Source of the DNA: Rhyacophila brunnea
Lineage: Eukaryota > Arthropoda > Insecta > Trichoptera > Rhyacophilidae
Direction of reading: 5' to 3'
Assembly (NCBI GenBank): GCA_022495005.1
Contig: JAGYXB010000797.1
Span: 1,426,001-1,490,000 of the forward strand
DNA length: 64,000 nt
This document shows, one piece after another, positions 53,101 to 63,144 of this stretch (its first letter is position 1; the number at the start of each line of letters is the position of its first letter). The notes below the pieces were generated by a model. The model was not told where the DNA came from. It saw nothing but the letters and a program-made list of their open reading frames with translations, and made no database searches. A program made the translations under genes and the position numbers.

Positions 53101-56100
53101 TGGTTCTTTACTCTTCGTCTTCCCCAGAACAGGTATGCATTTTTTACACTTTACCATTCAACCATCAATGTATTATTATTTTTTTATTATACCTATTTAT
53201 TTAATCATGGTGTTGGTGATTTTTAAAAAAATAAATTAAACCCTGCCTAAAGCTAACCATAATTGATAAAAAATATTTTTCTATCTAAAAAAAAAAGTAA
53301 AATGATGTATGCTTTAAAGAAGTGCTCCGCAACCGGTGTGCCGTGAGACGATGCTAGGTGTGCCGCGGTGCAATAGCCAAATTTACGTACATGGCTGGTA
53401 ATACATTTGATCACCTGCATGAACTTAATAACACAATGCAAGGTTAGAATAAAATATATTGACGTGCTCTGTCTGATAAATTAGCAGAATTCAAAAATAA
53501 ACTCGAACTTTGGCAGAAGGAGTTACAAATGTTCTAAAGAAACTACCAGACCACCATTGAAAACAAGCAATCAATTTTGGATCCGTCTCAAAAACATTTA
53601 ACTTTGCTGCAAAAGAAATTTCATCAGTACTTTCTTACAATTTTTGCAACCAATGCTGAAAATTCTATAGGAGCGCTTTTCCTATAAACTCGAGAGCGAT
53701 TTGTTGAATTGATAAATGACGAGACGCTAAAACTGAACTTCGCCGATGTTCCATTGGTTATTTTCTGAATTTCGGTTAATAAAAAATATCCTCGGATTTC
53801 CGAAAAAACTATCGTAGTTCAGCTCCCATCTTCGAGTCGAAAAAAGTCGCCTGTGGCGCTATTTTACTACGCTAGTATTAATTAATATTTTAAAATATCT
53901 TATTGTAGGATACCATTTATTATTATTGTGTCAATACTCGACAAATAATTATTCCTAATCCGACAACTAACCATAAATATATTAATATAGTATAACCATA
54001 CGAAAAATTACTAAACATAAAATCAATACAATTAATTTTACCTCGAACACTGTTTTAAAAATGCTATTTTAGAGTATCACGCTGTCTTCAACCTTATCTA
54101 TAGGTAGGGGGGCCCGCCAAAGATTTTGGCAGGGGTCCCTCTTTAGGATGTGGGTTCCATGTTTTGGTGTATAAATTGTTTTACGTGTGGTGTGCCGTGG
54201 AATTCTGGGAAGATCTTTGGTGTGCCGTGGGTGGGAAAAGGTTGCGGAGCACTGCTTTAAAGCATAATTTTGGATATTTTATAGATAAACTAATGGTTTT
54301 TTACTATTATCTACTATGGCCTGGATTAGGCAGGATTTAATTGAATTTTAAAAATTAACAAACACTAGGTATCTACACATTGTTGTATTAGCTCAATGAA
54401 AACAAATAAGTTTGACTGACAAACATTAGTGTGCGCTATACTATCACTGTATGTTGGTCATTCAGCGTAGAAGCACCAATTTATCTGCTTGATTTAGAAA
54501 ATCATGCACGACTATTGCCACTCGATTACTAAGGGTCTCATAACATTAAGATTACCTGTATGGGCATTGGCCAATAATAATCGCTTGCAGGCTATATTAT
54601 CTCGTCTATCTGTCTAATAGGTTCAAAATGTTTGGGTGACTACAATGAAAGAATGAGTGTTTAATGGGTTGTAAAAGCCTTCACAACAACTTGTGGTCTA
54701 GAACATCTCTCAGCAGTAGCCTCAAAATGATTTGGAAAGTGAGTTGATCTTTCTTTTTTTTGTATCTACAGAATTTTATTATTAAAGTCATTATTTTGTT
54801 GTCCCTAGTCACCCAAGAATTTTGAACATATTAGATTGATTAAGACGAGATATATCAAACTTGCCGGCAACATCGAGTTGAGTTCCATTTAATTGAGACG
54901 AATGCACAAACTATATAGAAATTTGATTTTTTAAGGCGTATTGAATACTTGTGTTATTAAAAATCTATATAACATATACAGCTATGACAATTTCAATATT
55001 AATGGCATAGTTATGTTTATCCCTGTACTGTTTTGTCACCGTTCTGTCCTTCGTGTTCTGTTTATTCATGGAACCTTTTTTGTTACCTACTGCACCAAGC
55101 ACAAAAATCCTTTACTACGCTTCTACAACTCACCACATGCACATGAGACATTGTCAATGGAAAAGATGCCCACCTCTTCAGAATCGTCTTGCATCTTGGG
55201 GTACCAACTCTTAACTAGTCAATGTCTTCCAAAGACCGAAAGGCAGTCCGTTTCCCGATGAATGTTCCCATATTCCCATAGATCGTGTTGAGAAGAAATT
55301 TCTTCAACATCTTAGTTTAATGTATATAATTATTTTCCTTTTGACAGTTTTTTAAACAAGTATTTTCCAACTAACTTTTTTCAATGCATGCGCGCCTTTC
55401 ATTTTCTTGAAGCTCGTCATTAATTTTTTGCTCTTAAAGCATGAAGTGTTTTTTAATTTAACGAAAAATATTCCCCGCTCTCACGTGGTATAGTTTCCAA
55501 TTCTGATATTCTGGAAACTTTAAATTTGTATGCACCATAGACTATAGATACGAATGCACCCATCAGATGCGTACTGACTGAGCGAGCAGCCTCGCTATAA
55601 ATAATATACGTTAAAGCCTCGCGAGGCAAATGCTCGGTCAGTCGGTATGCGACTCGCTCGAGGCAAACGCATGCGCCGCTTCGCCCGAGCGTTGCCGCGG
55701 CCGATCCAACCGTTGTCGGTTTACCGATGCGTTAATATTTTGTCGCAATTTTTGCGAAGCAAATCCCTGAGGCTGCTCGCTCAGTCAGTATGCAGCTATT
55801 TACATGCGTGGTCGCAGCCATGACATATTTTGGGCGAAAACTGTTACTTCGTGTCAGACTCACCAGGCACCAATAGCGAGGCTGTACCGCTGGTCAATGT
55901 ACTCCCTAGAGATCTAGACATTTTTAGCGATGCATTATTTATGTTGTTTCTTTTATTCAATTTTATCGTTTTATTTTAATTTTTCTTGAATTATTGTTGT
56001 TTTTTTATTTTATTTCTTTTTCTATGAAATTATTTTTTGCTTGGTTTTTTACTTTGCTAAGTTGATTTACCTGTACTTTTTATACTAAATGTCATGTTGT

Positions 56101-59100
56101 TAACGTCTCGAATTAATAAACAAACATTAGTTCCAAGTATTAGTTCTCTTTTCACTTTCACTGTCTTCTTTCGAGTCTTTTTCCTTCAGGGAGTGTTTAA
56201 GGCATGTATCTTCTTTTTTCAGACAACTTTCAGGTTATCAGACCCGATGTCACAATTGTTGGCGTACAGTAAGTTTAACGTCAGCCTTCCAATAGTGATT
56301 TTTCATTATGGATTCAGAACCACTTATTGTCTACCAATCTTGAAGGAAGTAACCAATGGCCTTCTCCAGCGAAATGACGTCAACGTATTTATATACAACA
56401 CATCACAATATTTGAATGGTCCTTATGACAGGGCTGTTTATTGGTCTAAATATCTTGGAGAACTAGAGGGTCTCTGGCTCGCCAACTATGTTCGCACAGT
56501 TTTCAAATATTCAAATTCTTTTTAAACACAAAGTCAATAATGTAAAATACAATTTTAAGATATTCACTTGATACTAAACCTATTAGTGAGAGAATTGACT
56601 TAATTGAAATGAGATAATACGTATAACATAAAACAGCGTAATAAAAATATATATGTACGTAGGTAGGTACTTACTACTACTTCACTACACGACTGTCATT
56701 GGGCCTCACTGGGCCTGTTTTAGTATTAAAAACAATATGTATATTATATTTTTTTGGTAAAAATATATAATATAATAATTACAAGATAAAAAGAACTCTT
56801 TATATTATACCACGTTTTTAAATTTTCTGTTGAATCATATAAACTTGACAATTCTATGTATTAATAAAACTTTTTATTGTACTTGATAGAAATACTGAAT
56901 AAATAGAGAATACTGAAATGTCATTTTGACATTTCATATTGATTTCCATAGTAACGCAAGTATATATTAATAATTTAGTTGCAAGAACCCCTTTAGCAGC
57001 CAACAATAATAACTTTCCATACAAAACAGAATTAACTGAAAATGAATTCAATTCTGCTTAAAAATGGCTAAAAGAATGCATTGTCGTCGTGTTCTGATAT
57101 ATTCTAAAAGTTTCAAATGTCTAGCTAGTCGGGAAGTTAGTTAAAAATCTTAAATCGTCCAATTCAAATCTTGGACAAACAAGAAAAATTTATACTGGAC
57201 ACACAAGAAAAAATGTGTACCGGACGAACAAGAATACGAGCTAATAAAAACGTGGTAAAATAGTGTTGACCTGAACTCACTCCCACATAATGGTGGTTTT
57301 CTATGAAGCAGATGATGCGATCTCTTCGTCAAAAAGTATGAACATCTTATATTCGCAGAATCGGCTCTGGACATTTTTGAAAAACCTATTTCGTTGTTTT
57401 ATGAATCGTCAAGCCGGCTAAGGTACCATGACTCGCTACAGTAAAGCAACACTATACTGGATTATAATATAATATAAAAAAATCTACTTCTTTTCAGTTT
57501 TGTGATACAAGCGTTCCCTGAATAAAAAAATATATTTAATGATTACTTTGGTATCTGCGTAAACAAAAATCTATTACAATTAATTATGTGACAATTTTAT
57601 TGAATTATTAAGTATTTTATAAAATAATGTTAGTATGTGACTGGTTTATGCTAAATGGTAAAGAACTTCTAATCCTAATTTAAAATTATTTCTAACACTC
57701 AAAGACATCTCTCATTATCTAGTATTATTAATTTTTTTTAAATTCAAGATTTAATATAAGTACACAAAATTTGACGTAAGTAAGTACTCTTTTAGTGTAG
57801 TGGTCTATGTGCGTGGGTGGAATACCCGAGAGATGCAGGTTCGATTCGTGCGGGGTGTCTTACTTTTTTCAAAAAGATTTCTTCTATTGGTTATAAGTAG
57901 GCTTAGGATTTTTAGGTGCTATTAAAATTGTATAAAAATGTGCTAAAAACAAAAATAGATGCTAAAAAAATAAACAACGCTTTATTACAATAAATAATAA
58001 AATAATGCTTCAAATTTTTGAAAGTGAATCTTTTTCGTGTGTCTTTTTCATCTCTTTGCGTATTTTCTTGTAGCTGGAGTTAACAAAGACATCCACTTGA
58101 TTGGTCACGGTCTTGGAGCCCATTTATCAGGATATGTAGGGAAAAGCTTTGCATTGGCTCTTCCGGGGGAAAAAATCGCAAAAATCACTGGATTGGATCC
58201 AGCTGGTCCTTACTTCGAAGGATATCCAACAACTTCTAGATTGTGGAAGACAGATGCTAACTTTGTGGTCGTAATTCATACTAATGCAGGAGGCCTCGGA
58301 ATTAGGGAGGCGTCAGGTAAGTTTTATCATTTGATTTAGTTTTAAAAGGCAATTGAATTTAGACTATAAAAGATCGGACGCGCGCACAGAGGTACACAGA
58401 TAAATACAGGTAATTAAGGTAAATGGAACTATATAATGCCGGAGGACTTAGAATACATGAACCTTCTGGTGAGTTATAATATCATTTTCCTTTTTTTAGG
58501 TTTAAAAGAATACTATTTTATGTAATAAAAATACTTTATGCAGTCACCAAATGTTTAAAATAAATATAAAAGATAATAAGGCTTCAAAATTATGTAAATA
58601 GATTTTCTATAAAGTTAAGATAATGTCCAGGATCATACTTTGAAAATAGCATAAAAGCTCCATTTGACGTACGCTGAGCATGTGGGCCGTTTAGAATTTT
58701 ACGGATGATAATTATATTATCCTTTATAGATATTGAAAAGTGCCTGTCACAGTATACAACCTTGCCGGACTCCTTTTTTTCACTTTAAAGGCATCGTTAA
58801 TTTGATTATCAAATCTAATCACAGCTGATCTTTTCTCATACAGCACCTTCATTAGAAGGATGAAGTAGACTGTTAAAATCCGACTTAAATAGTGCAAACT
58901 AAACTTCGTTAGTCATACGTATTTGCTTTCATTGAATATTTTTTTTCGACCATGTCCAATCCTAATAAGATCATATAGGCCTCCACATAATAGAGGTTTG
59001 TATTAACAGATTTTATGTTTACGAGAAATGGATATCAGCCACTTGCTCAACCTATTAGGTCCATGCTCTGACTCATACACAAATTGAAAAACAATACCTA

Positions 59101-60670
59101 TGTGTACTTGTCAGCAATGTTACCTGTAAGATGTGCGCATGTGCGCGAGTACACCTACCAATATGTGTCCGCACACATGTTTTAATCCCCCGCACAGTCC
59201 TCACACAAAAATATTGTAAAATAAAGTTTCCTTTGCCAGATTTCAGTTTTGCTCGAATGCACGAAACCATCACATGCACAATTCTTCGGCACATTTCTCG
59301 GAAGGCGAAGGTCAAGTGCGACTAACGCGAGCACGCAAGTGAAATTTTACGTCGAACAGGATCACTATATCTGTCCCGTTCTATCGCGTGCCAATACAAA
59401 ACTAATAATCATTTATTTAATGAAAAATTGTATGTGTGTGTTTGTGGAGGGGGGGTGTGTAAATTTACCGCACCGGGTGATGGTCCGTCACTGACGGGTG
59501 ACACCAACTATAGTTACGCCACTGCTCAGGTGCGCTGATGATCCGTACACATAATAGAAAAATTAGAGGGAACGTTGCTTGTCAGACCCAGGATTCGAAC
59601 ATGGGACCCACGATGACGCTTAAGCCGTGCTGCCATCGTGGGTCATTTCGTTTCATTGAACTAAGACTACAAACTGCATTTTTGGCGTGTGACATGTAAC
59701 ACATAATTTATTTTTTCACACGAAAAAGAACGCACACGATTGTATTCGAACCACCGAATGTTCGATTATCAGCCGAACGTACTACCTTTACGCCACAGTA
59801 TGATACTGCGATTGTGACGATTATACAGTATAATATTATAGTTTACAATTGTTCCGTTGCCTAGGCAGCGAATTTATTATTGTTGGCCATTTGCAATTCC
59901 TTACGTAAACAAGCTATTAAACGTCAGAGTGGCAGTTATTACTTTAAAAATAAAAACAACGATAAATAATTATATAATTTAGTAATATAAGTTTCAAAGT
60001 GTATAGAAATAAACCAACTGCGTTCCAATAAGCGGTCATTTTTCTTGAGTGTGTAATTTAACAAGATACTTAAGAGATAGTCGAAGAATCTAGGTTATCA
60101 CAAGTTTTGTTTTTGTTTTGTTACGCCAAAGAAGTATAACTTCTAACGCGCGTACATAAGTACACACACCGATTTTTTTATATATTTGTGTATGTATCTA
60201 AAATATAATATTATGTAAAAACAAAAATTTCTCATTTCTAAAATATTTTGGCGGCAATGTCTGGGAGTAATGTCTGGGTGGTAATATTCACGCAGTAATG
60301 GTTTGGGGGGTTTTATCGGGACCACAAAAATGGTACTTTTATTTTAAAATAATGAAACTGTCGAGTTAACGTGAATTAAAGTAATTGTAATAATTGATTT
60401 CCAGGACACGCTGACTTCTACCCCAATGGAGGAACAACGCAAACCAACGCAGACGGTATGGAAAGTCATAGACGAGCCTGGAAATATTTCGTCGAGAGTA
60501 TGCACTACCCTTACAACTTCCCAGCACTTTCCTGTCCAAGATTGGCTAAATTAAAAAAATGCACCTCTCCCAATCCCAAGGTCTTCATGGGATATAACAT
60601 AATAAATACGGCTGCATGTATCTATCATCTGGTGACAAATGGTACTTCGCTTTATGGTTTAGGAAAATAA
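50082..60670 (+). CDS. Lipase gene 2: lipase-like paralogue without the catalytic serine
   Basis: This is a secreted paralogue of gene 1. Coding exons are 50082-50163, 53020-53132, 56223-56493, 58074-58316 and 60405-60670, giving 975 nt and 324 residues if exon 3 ends at an unusual C|GC donor. An N-terminal hydrophobic signal peptide is present. The nucleophile elbow reads GHGLG, so Gly168 replaces serine; Asp197 (GLDPAGP) and His258 (SHRRAW) remain. VDVIHTN of the family is VVVIHTN here. Hydrolysis is therefore not expected; by analogy with serine-less lipase-fold yolk proteins it could bind lipid, or it could be an early pseudogene. No frameshift or in-frame stop is seen within the exons. 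An AATAAA lies at 60761. Confidence 0.75.
50254..50942 (+). pseudogene. LINE with RNase H end and Cys-His C-terminus in intron 1 of gene 2
   Basis: The frame is open from 50254 to 50790. GILGSDNADSLAKTATL at the start is the end of an RNase H domain (the conserved D..AD). The C-terminus has TINRCRVDHYNL, then GCQCGSETEDVNHVIWQCSL with Cys and His spacing typical of jockey/R1-group ORF2 tails. The copy is cut within RNase H at its 5' end and finishes with an A-rich tail at 50931-50942. Target duplication was not identified. Confidence 0.85.
51060..51340 (-). repeat. Reverse copy of the repeat at 45845-46262
   Basis: CAACTGCAGGTGCCAAATTT, CTCTGCTCTTTATA and TTCCGCTCGATAGTTAAAT match the other copy in reverse. 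Confidence 0.65.
51650..52930 (-). pseudogene. RTE-like LINE reverse transcriptase in intron 1 of gene 2, minus strand
   Basis: Reading the minus strand from 52930: a broken frame with KAFDSIKKCLILDALRKQGI, then SKRVRQGDIISPKLFTATLF and SHLRFADDIVIFSQ (catalytic motif), followed by indels near 52240-52400, and the C-terminal open frame 52084-51668 with MFNQCVLTMITYACETWTLS, MERCMLDITRKEKKRNEWI and GRPRGRWIDEMIKF. It is the longest LINE in the window and a sister of 23462-23950. Frameshifts show it is inactive. Confidence 0.85.
53020..53132 (+). CDS. Lipase gene 2, coding exon 2
   Basis: The exon runs from after TTTTAAG to before GTATGC and is 113 nt, phase 1 in and phase 0 out, the same as gene 1. 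It encodes DDCPPVDIYGPPSKYF followed by DVSLVLYSSSSPEQ. A hAT-derived block follows within 100 bp in the intron. Confidence 0.78.
53320..54254. mobile_element. hAT element with perfect CTTTAAAG duplication and transposase remnant
   Basis: The ends read AAGTGCTCCGCAACCGG and GGTTGCGGAGCACTG. CTTTAAAG flanks both sides (53312-53319, 54255-54262). The interior carries a transposase C-terminal remnant (53395-53850) and a hAT-B-like fragment (53835-54160). Confidence 0.9.
53395..53850 (+). pseudogene. ZBED-type hAT transposase, C-terminal remnant
   Basis: Broken frames read ITFDHLHELNNTMQG-like sequence, DKLAEFKNKLELWQKELQ, then ERFVELINDETLKLNFADVP and FRKTIVVQLPSSS-like sequence, an order seen at the C-terminal end (hAT dimerisation region) of ZBED5 / SCAND3-like transposases. 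Stops and frameshifts are frequent. The N-terminal part of this family is seen at 29336-29940. Confidence 0.65.
54450..55571. other. Unassigned part of gene 2 intron 2
   Basis: No exon was recognised. AAAATCTATATAACATA through CATAGTTATGTTTATC (54950-55025) resembles 63625-63715, a possible shared repeat or old duplication. Confidence 0.35.
55572..55800. mobile_element. Short GC-rich element with inverted TACTGACTGAGCGAGC ends
   Basis: TACTGACTGAGCGAGCAGCC at the left recurs inverted at 55779-55800. The interior repeats GAGGCAAA and CTCGGTCAGT-like words and is GC-rich in an AT-rich intron. Target duplication not assigned. Confidence 0.65.
56223..56493 (+). CDS. Lipase gene 2, coding exon 3 with a non-canonical donor
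   Basis: The exon opens after TTTTTTCAG at 56222 in phase 0. It encodes LSDPMSQLL, NVFIYNTSQYLNG and YLGELEGLWLANYV, aligned along its length with gene 1 exon 3. To stay in phase with exon 4 it must end at 56493 with C before GC at 56494-56495, where gene 1 has C before GT. Both genes would then make a Pro codon across the junction. No in-phase GT occurs before the stop at 56523-56525. The splice may be a GC-AG intron, or the donor may be dead. Confidence 0.7.
56785..57260 (-). repeat. Unclassified repeat R, copy 4 (minus)
   Basis: In reverse it runs from TTTTTATTAGCTCGTATTC to TCTTTTTATCTTGTAATTA and aligns with 17515-18012. It lies in intron 3 of gene 2. Confidence 0.65.
57783..57898 (+). 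repeat. tRNA-like repeat fragment, plus
   Basis: GTGGTCTATGTGCGTGGG and GCAGGTTCGATTCGTGCGG show the box A to box B part (57795-57866), followed by the TTCAAAAAGATTTCTTCTAT trailer. The 5' part of the repeat is missing. Confidence 0.6.
58074..58316 (+). CDS. Lipase gene 2, coding exon 4 (serine replaced by glycine)
   Basis: The exon lies between CTTGTAG at 58073 and GTAAGT at 58317 and is 243 nt, phase 1 on both sides. HLIGHGLGAH has GGT where gene 1 has AGT, a single A-to-G change at the nucleophile codon. ITGLDPAGPYF keeps the Asp. The rest of the exon is open and close to gene 1, which argues that the change is not part of general decay. Confidence 0.9.
58435..58468 (+). pseudogene. Remnant of a duplicated lipase exon 4 end, with donor site
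   Basis: About 120 bp after exon 4 of gene 2 the sequence reads in frame NAGGLRIHEPSG and stops at a GTGAGT donor (58469). The end of exon 4 in gene 2 reads NAGGLGIREASG before GTAAGT. Upstream bases no longer match the lipase signature. It is likely the tail of a lost tandem exon or gene copy. Confidence 0.5.
58495..58690 (-). repeat. Arm fragment of the TTAA palindrome family
   Basis: It matches the last 190 bp of the element at 42158-43549, and is closest to the version in gene 1 intron 1 (GCTCCATTTGAC). Confidence 0.65.
58852..58938. repeat. hAT-A left-end fragment
   Basis: GACTGTTAAAATCCGAC, TAAACTTCGTTAGTCATACG and TATTTGCTTTCATTGAA correspond to the first part of hAT-A. Confidence 0.5.
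58949..59114 (-). repeat. tRNA-derived SINE body, minus
   Basis: GTCCAATCCTAATAAGATCA, CAACCTATTAGGTCCATG and ATTGAAAAACAATA match the SINE body; the tRNA-like head is absent. Confidence 0.65.
59115..59520. other. Unassigned part of gene 2 intron 4
   Basis: The segment has a TG-rich run (TGTGTGTGTTTGTGG at 59431) and ends GTTACGCCACTG, like a hAT right end; no left partner was found. Confidence 0.35.
59581..59646 (-). repeat. tRNA-like SINE head, minus
   Basis: On the minus strand box B is GTTCGAATCCTGG and the box A side is GCACGGCTTAAGCG, the same head type as at 12385. Only a short body follows. Confidence 0.6.
59738..59795 (-). repeat. Second tRNA-like element, different head
   Basis: The minus strand reads TGGCGTAAAGGTAGTACG (box A), an anticodon-arm-like GATTATC region, and GGTGGTTCGAATAC (box B). 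It is distinct from the other tRNA-like heads. Not called as a working tRNA because the acceptor arm does not close. Confidence 0.5.
60117..60178 (-). repeat. First 60 bp of the 640-bp repeat, reversed
   Basis: GTTACGCCAAAGAAGTATAA and CTAACGCGCGTACATAAGTA match the start of the repeats at 20855 and 40718. Confidence 0.55.
60405..60670 (+). CDS. Lipase gene 2, terminal coding exon 5
   Basis: The exon starts after TTTCCAG at 60404 in phase 1 and ends with TAA at 60668-60670. It encodes GHADFYPNGG, His258 in ESHRRAWKYFVES, cysteines in LSCPRL and KKCTS, and the C-terminus SLYGLGK. Length and motifs match gene 1 exon 5, which is 6 nt longer. Confidence 0.88.
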
Positions 60671-60760
60671 GTAACCCAACAGGCACTAGAAATACATCCA
60701 TCAAGATTTTATTATAATATATATCGTATATAATTTCGATGTGGTCATTATATTGATTTA

Positions 60761-60766
60761 AATAAA
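60761..60766 (+). terminator. Polyadenylation signal of lipase gene 2
   Basis: A canonical AATAAA lies 90 nt after the stop codon of gene 2, at a normal distance for a short insect 3' untranslated region. Confidence 0.5.
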
Positions 60767-60958
60767 AAGGATTTCATGTTATACACATTTTAATTTTTTA
60801 GGAAATACATTTAAAATATGGATTATTCAATAATATTTTTTGCACTAATAAGCATAATAAAAATATATATTTTCCTTTTTAATGTTATGCATATTGATTA
60901 ATTAAAACACTTTTGATAAATAAATTGTCTCAAATTGCATGTTTCGTATTTTTCCACC
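60765..60958 (+). repeat. TTAA-palindrome arm fragment after gene 2
   Basis: GGATTTCATGTTATACACAT and GTCTCAAATTGCATGTTTCG match the block at 31637-31995. It begins within the polyadenylation signal area of gene 2. Confidence 0.5.
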
Positions 60959-60959
60959 T

Positions 60960-61446
60960 TTATTTGGCGGAATATTCACCCACGTCTTAAGAATTTTAAA
61001 AATATTTAGAAGATACTGTCACCTCCGAAAGGAGGGGGGTTGTAGATTACTTTGTACTCCCCCCCCCCCATGAAGAAGTGGTCATGGTTTATCGTCTACT
61101 GGCTTCTCTTTCGGGGGACATTAAATTTGTTGATTGACAACACGGATTCAAGATGAAAAGATTGGATAAGAAAAACATCTAGTGATACTATCAATAAATT
61201 GTTTTGGGCTGCGACCCGAAGAATGCATACACACAACTACGAATTGGTCATTCCTAAACCGGGTCGTCGCATCCAAACGTATATACGTTTTGAGAGGTTA
61301 CGCACGAGGTAGATAGATATGCGTGGCCTTCATATGCAACACTGAATCCCCTGACCTGAATTTAAAATGTCCCTCTGAGGCGGACGAAACCGGTCCAAAT
61401 TTATTTATCAAAGTGGAATAAGTACTACAAAAAAATTTGCGTTTTA
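60960..61446. other. Unassigned intergenic sequence
   Basis: A small inverted pair around CTCCGAAAGGAGGGGGG and CCCCCCCCC lies at 61020-61070. No gene is seen. Confidence 0.35.
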
Positions 61447-61450
61447 TTAA

Positions 61451-61799
61451 AGCTATACTCCAGTTGAGGCATGGTCTAAAAAGATCGTGGCTAGGCGATG
61501 CGTGGATTGTGCAAATGACGCGTACTGAACGTATTATAATTTGTCATAAAAATCCAACATGCGTCATTTAATGTTATGTTTATTGTTATATTATTAATAG
61601 TATATTCATTGACATGTTTTCTTTTTTAAGTACACTTTTTTAGTCATCTTTACACGATTTAAAAATATTTTCATCCGACGCCATGACAAAACAAATCGAC
61701 GTGCGCACACCTCGACGGTTGGTCTCCAATTGGTGACTAGTGAGAAAATTCGTCGCACCTACTCTTGAAAATTATTTGCCGTTTCACTGAAGTACGCTC
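61451..61799 (+). mobile_element. TTAA-flanked miniature element, copy 2
   Basis: AGCTATACTCCAGTTGAGGC at the left and CACTGAAGTACGCTC at the right; TTAA at 61447-61450 and 61800-61803. The interior matches copy 1 (GATCGTGGCTAGGCG, CATCCGACGCCATGAC). Confidence 0.8.
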
Positions 61800-62012
61800 T
61801 TAAATCAAACAATAAAATATCTAACTAAAATTTTGCTAAATGGAGATATTATTGGGCTTCCAAGTCTGTACATGATTTTATATACTTACGTACATGTTGT
61901 GAATATGAAAACTATTAAGTACTGTGACAATTATTAATATTTCTCTATTACATAATTAAATAATATAAAATGCACTAATATATTATGTTAGGATATGAAT
62001 TACAGTAGTATA

Positions 62013-62912
62013 GGGCCGTATGTATAAGATTCCCAAATTCTTTATAAGCTATTTAACCGATTTCCCACCATATAGCGTATAGCACTGTTTGTGACGTAAG
62101 GAATCTGACGTCACACGTCATTCGAAATGGCTACTTCATTTGTCACTTTCAAATGGCATTTTAATAATGCATTCATTACAACAAACGTTTGCTTGAGGCC
62201 CTCGTTCATTTTGTAGACACTGTAAAATATTTGCGAACTTTAAAAACAGTTTCTAGTCGTGCTGTTTACAAACTACGTATAATTTTGATCCATAGTCTAT
62301 AATCTAGATATTAGGATGGTAGATATATAGATAGATAGTAGAATAAGATGGATTTACGTAAGATTACGATAAAATACCTCCGCTAAACGACCGCAAAGAT
62401 AGGTACCTACTGCTGTATCTGTATAATATTATACAGAGATCATTACAATACATTCTAAACTAAATCCATTTTCATTTCTGTCATTTCTTATTCCGTTTTG
62501 ACATCTCATAATATTATAAGTGATTGAAGTGAAGTTAGTCATAATATAACTATGTATTGCCATCAAATGGAAATGTTTACCGGGAATACTTTATCCTTTC
62601 GTACAGTAGAATTATAAAATAAATGTGATAAAATAACTGATAAATTATTTTAAGTTCATAATAATTATTCATTTATGATTATTAAATTTATATGGTACCG
62701 TTCGCACACTTTCGGACACGTTTACAATTTCAAAATTTTAAATTAATGATCGTGGAATGAAATTTTATAAGTTTGCCATTATATGGACGCCATGACACAT
62801 TATGACGTCACATCGTGACATCGCTAACCAACAGATTACATATTTGCACTTATGCATACAAATGAGCAGTATTTAGCCTATAAAGTATTTGGGAATCTCA
62901 TGCATACGACAC
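62013..62912. mobile_element. Roughly 900-bp element with about 38-bp inverted ends
   Basis: GGGCCGTATGTATAAGATTC at the left corresponds to GAATCTCATGCATACGAC at the right, and the match continues through CCCAAAT and CTTTATA. TGACGTCA words occur near both ends (62108 and 62800). No open frame is present. Target duplication not assigned. Confidence 0.6.
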
Positions 62913-63144
62913 AGTTGAGTCCTTTTCACTTTATGACAATATGTTTCATACAAATAATCGTTTGAAAATATTTTATACTTATAAAAGAACCTAAAGTCAG
63001 TGACGTCCCTAGTTAAAGTACCGCCCCTAATCAGACTTAGAATAACATCCCCTTTCATTTTCTGTTACAAATTTTCTTCAAATTGGTTAGTTATGTACCT
63101 ACTTAGCTATTTTATTATGTATTTATTTTCAACCTTTGAATTAA

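Larger units (their letters stand above)
53219..54449. mobile_element. hAT-A element, copy 5, interrupted by a ZBED-type hAT
   Basis: hAT-A interior sequence (ACCCTGCCTAA, TTTTCTATCT) runs to 53311 and resumes at 54263 (ATATTTTATAGATAAAC, GGATTAGGCAGGATTTAAT) up to ATCACTG. The element is in intron 2 of gene 2. Confidence 0.6.

Noticed and set aside
54941..55261. 106-residue open frame in gene 2 intron 2
   Set aside because: No recognisable motif, and the start overlaps a block repeated at 63625-63715.
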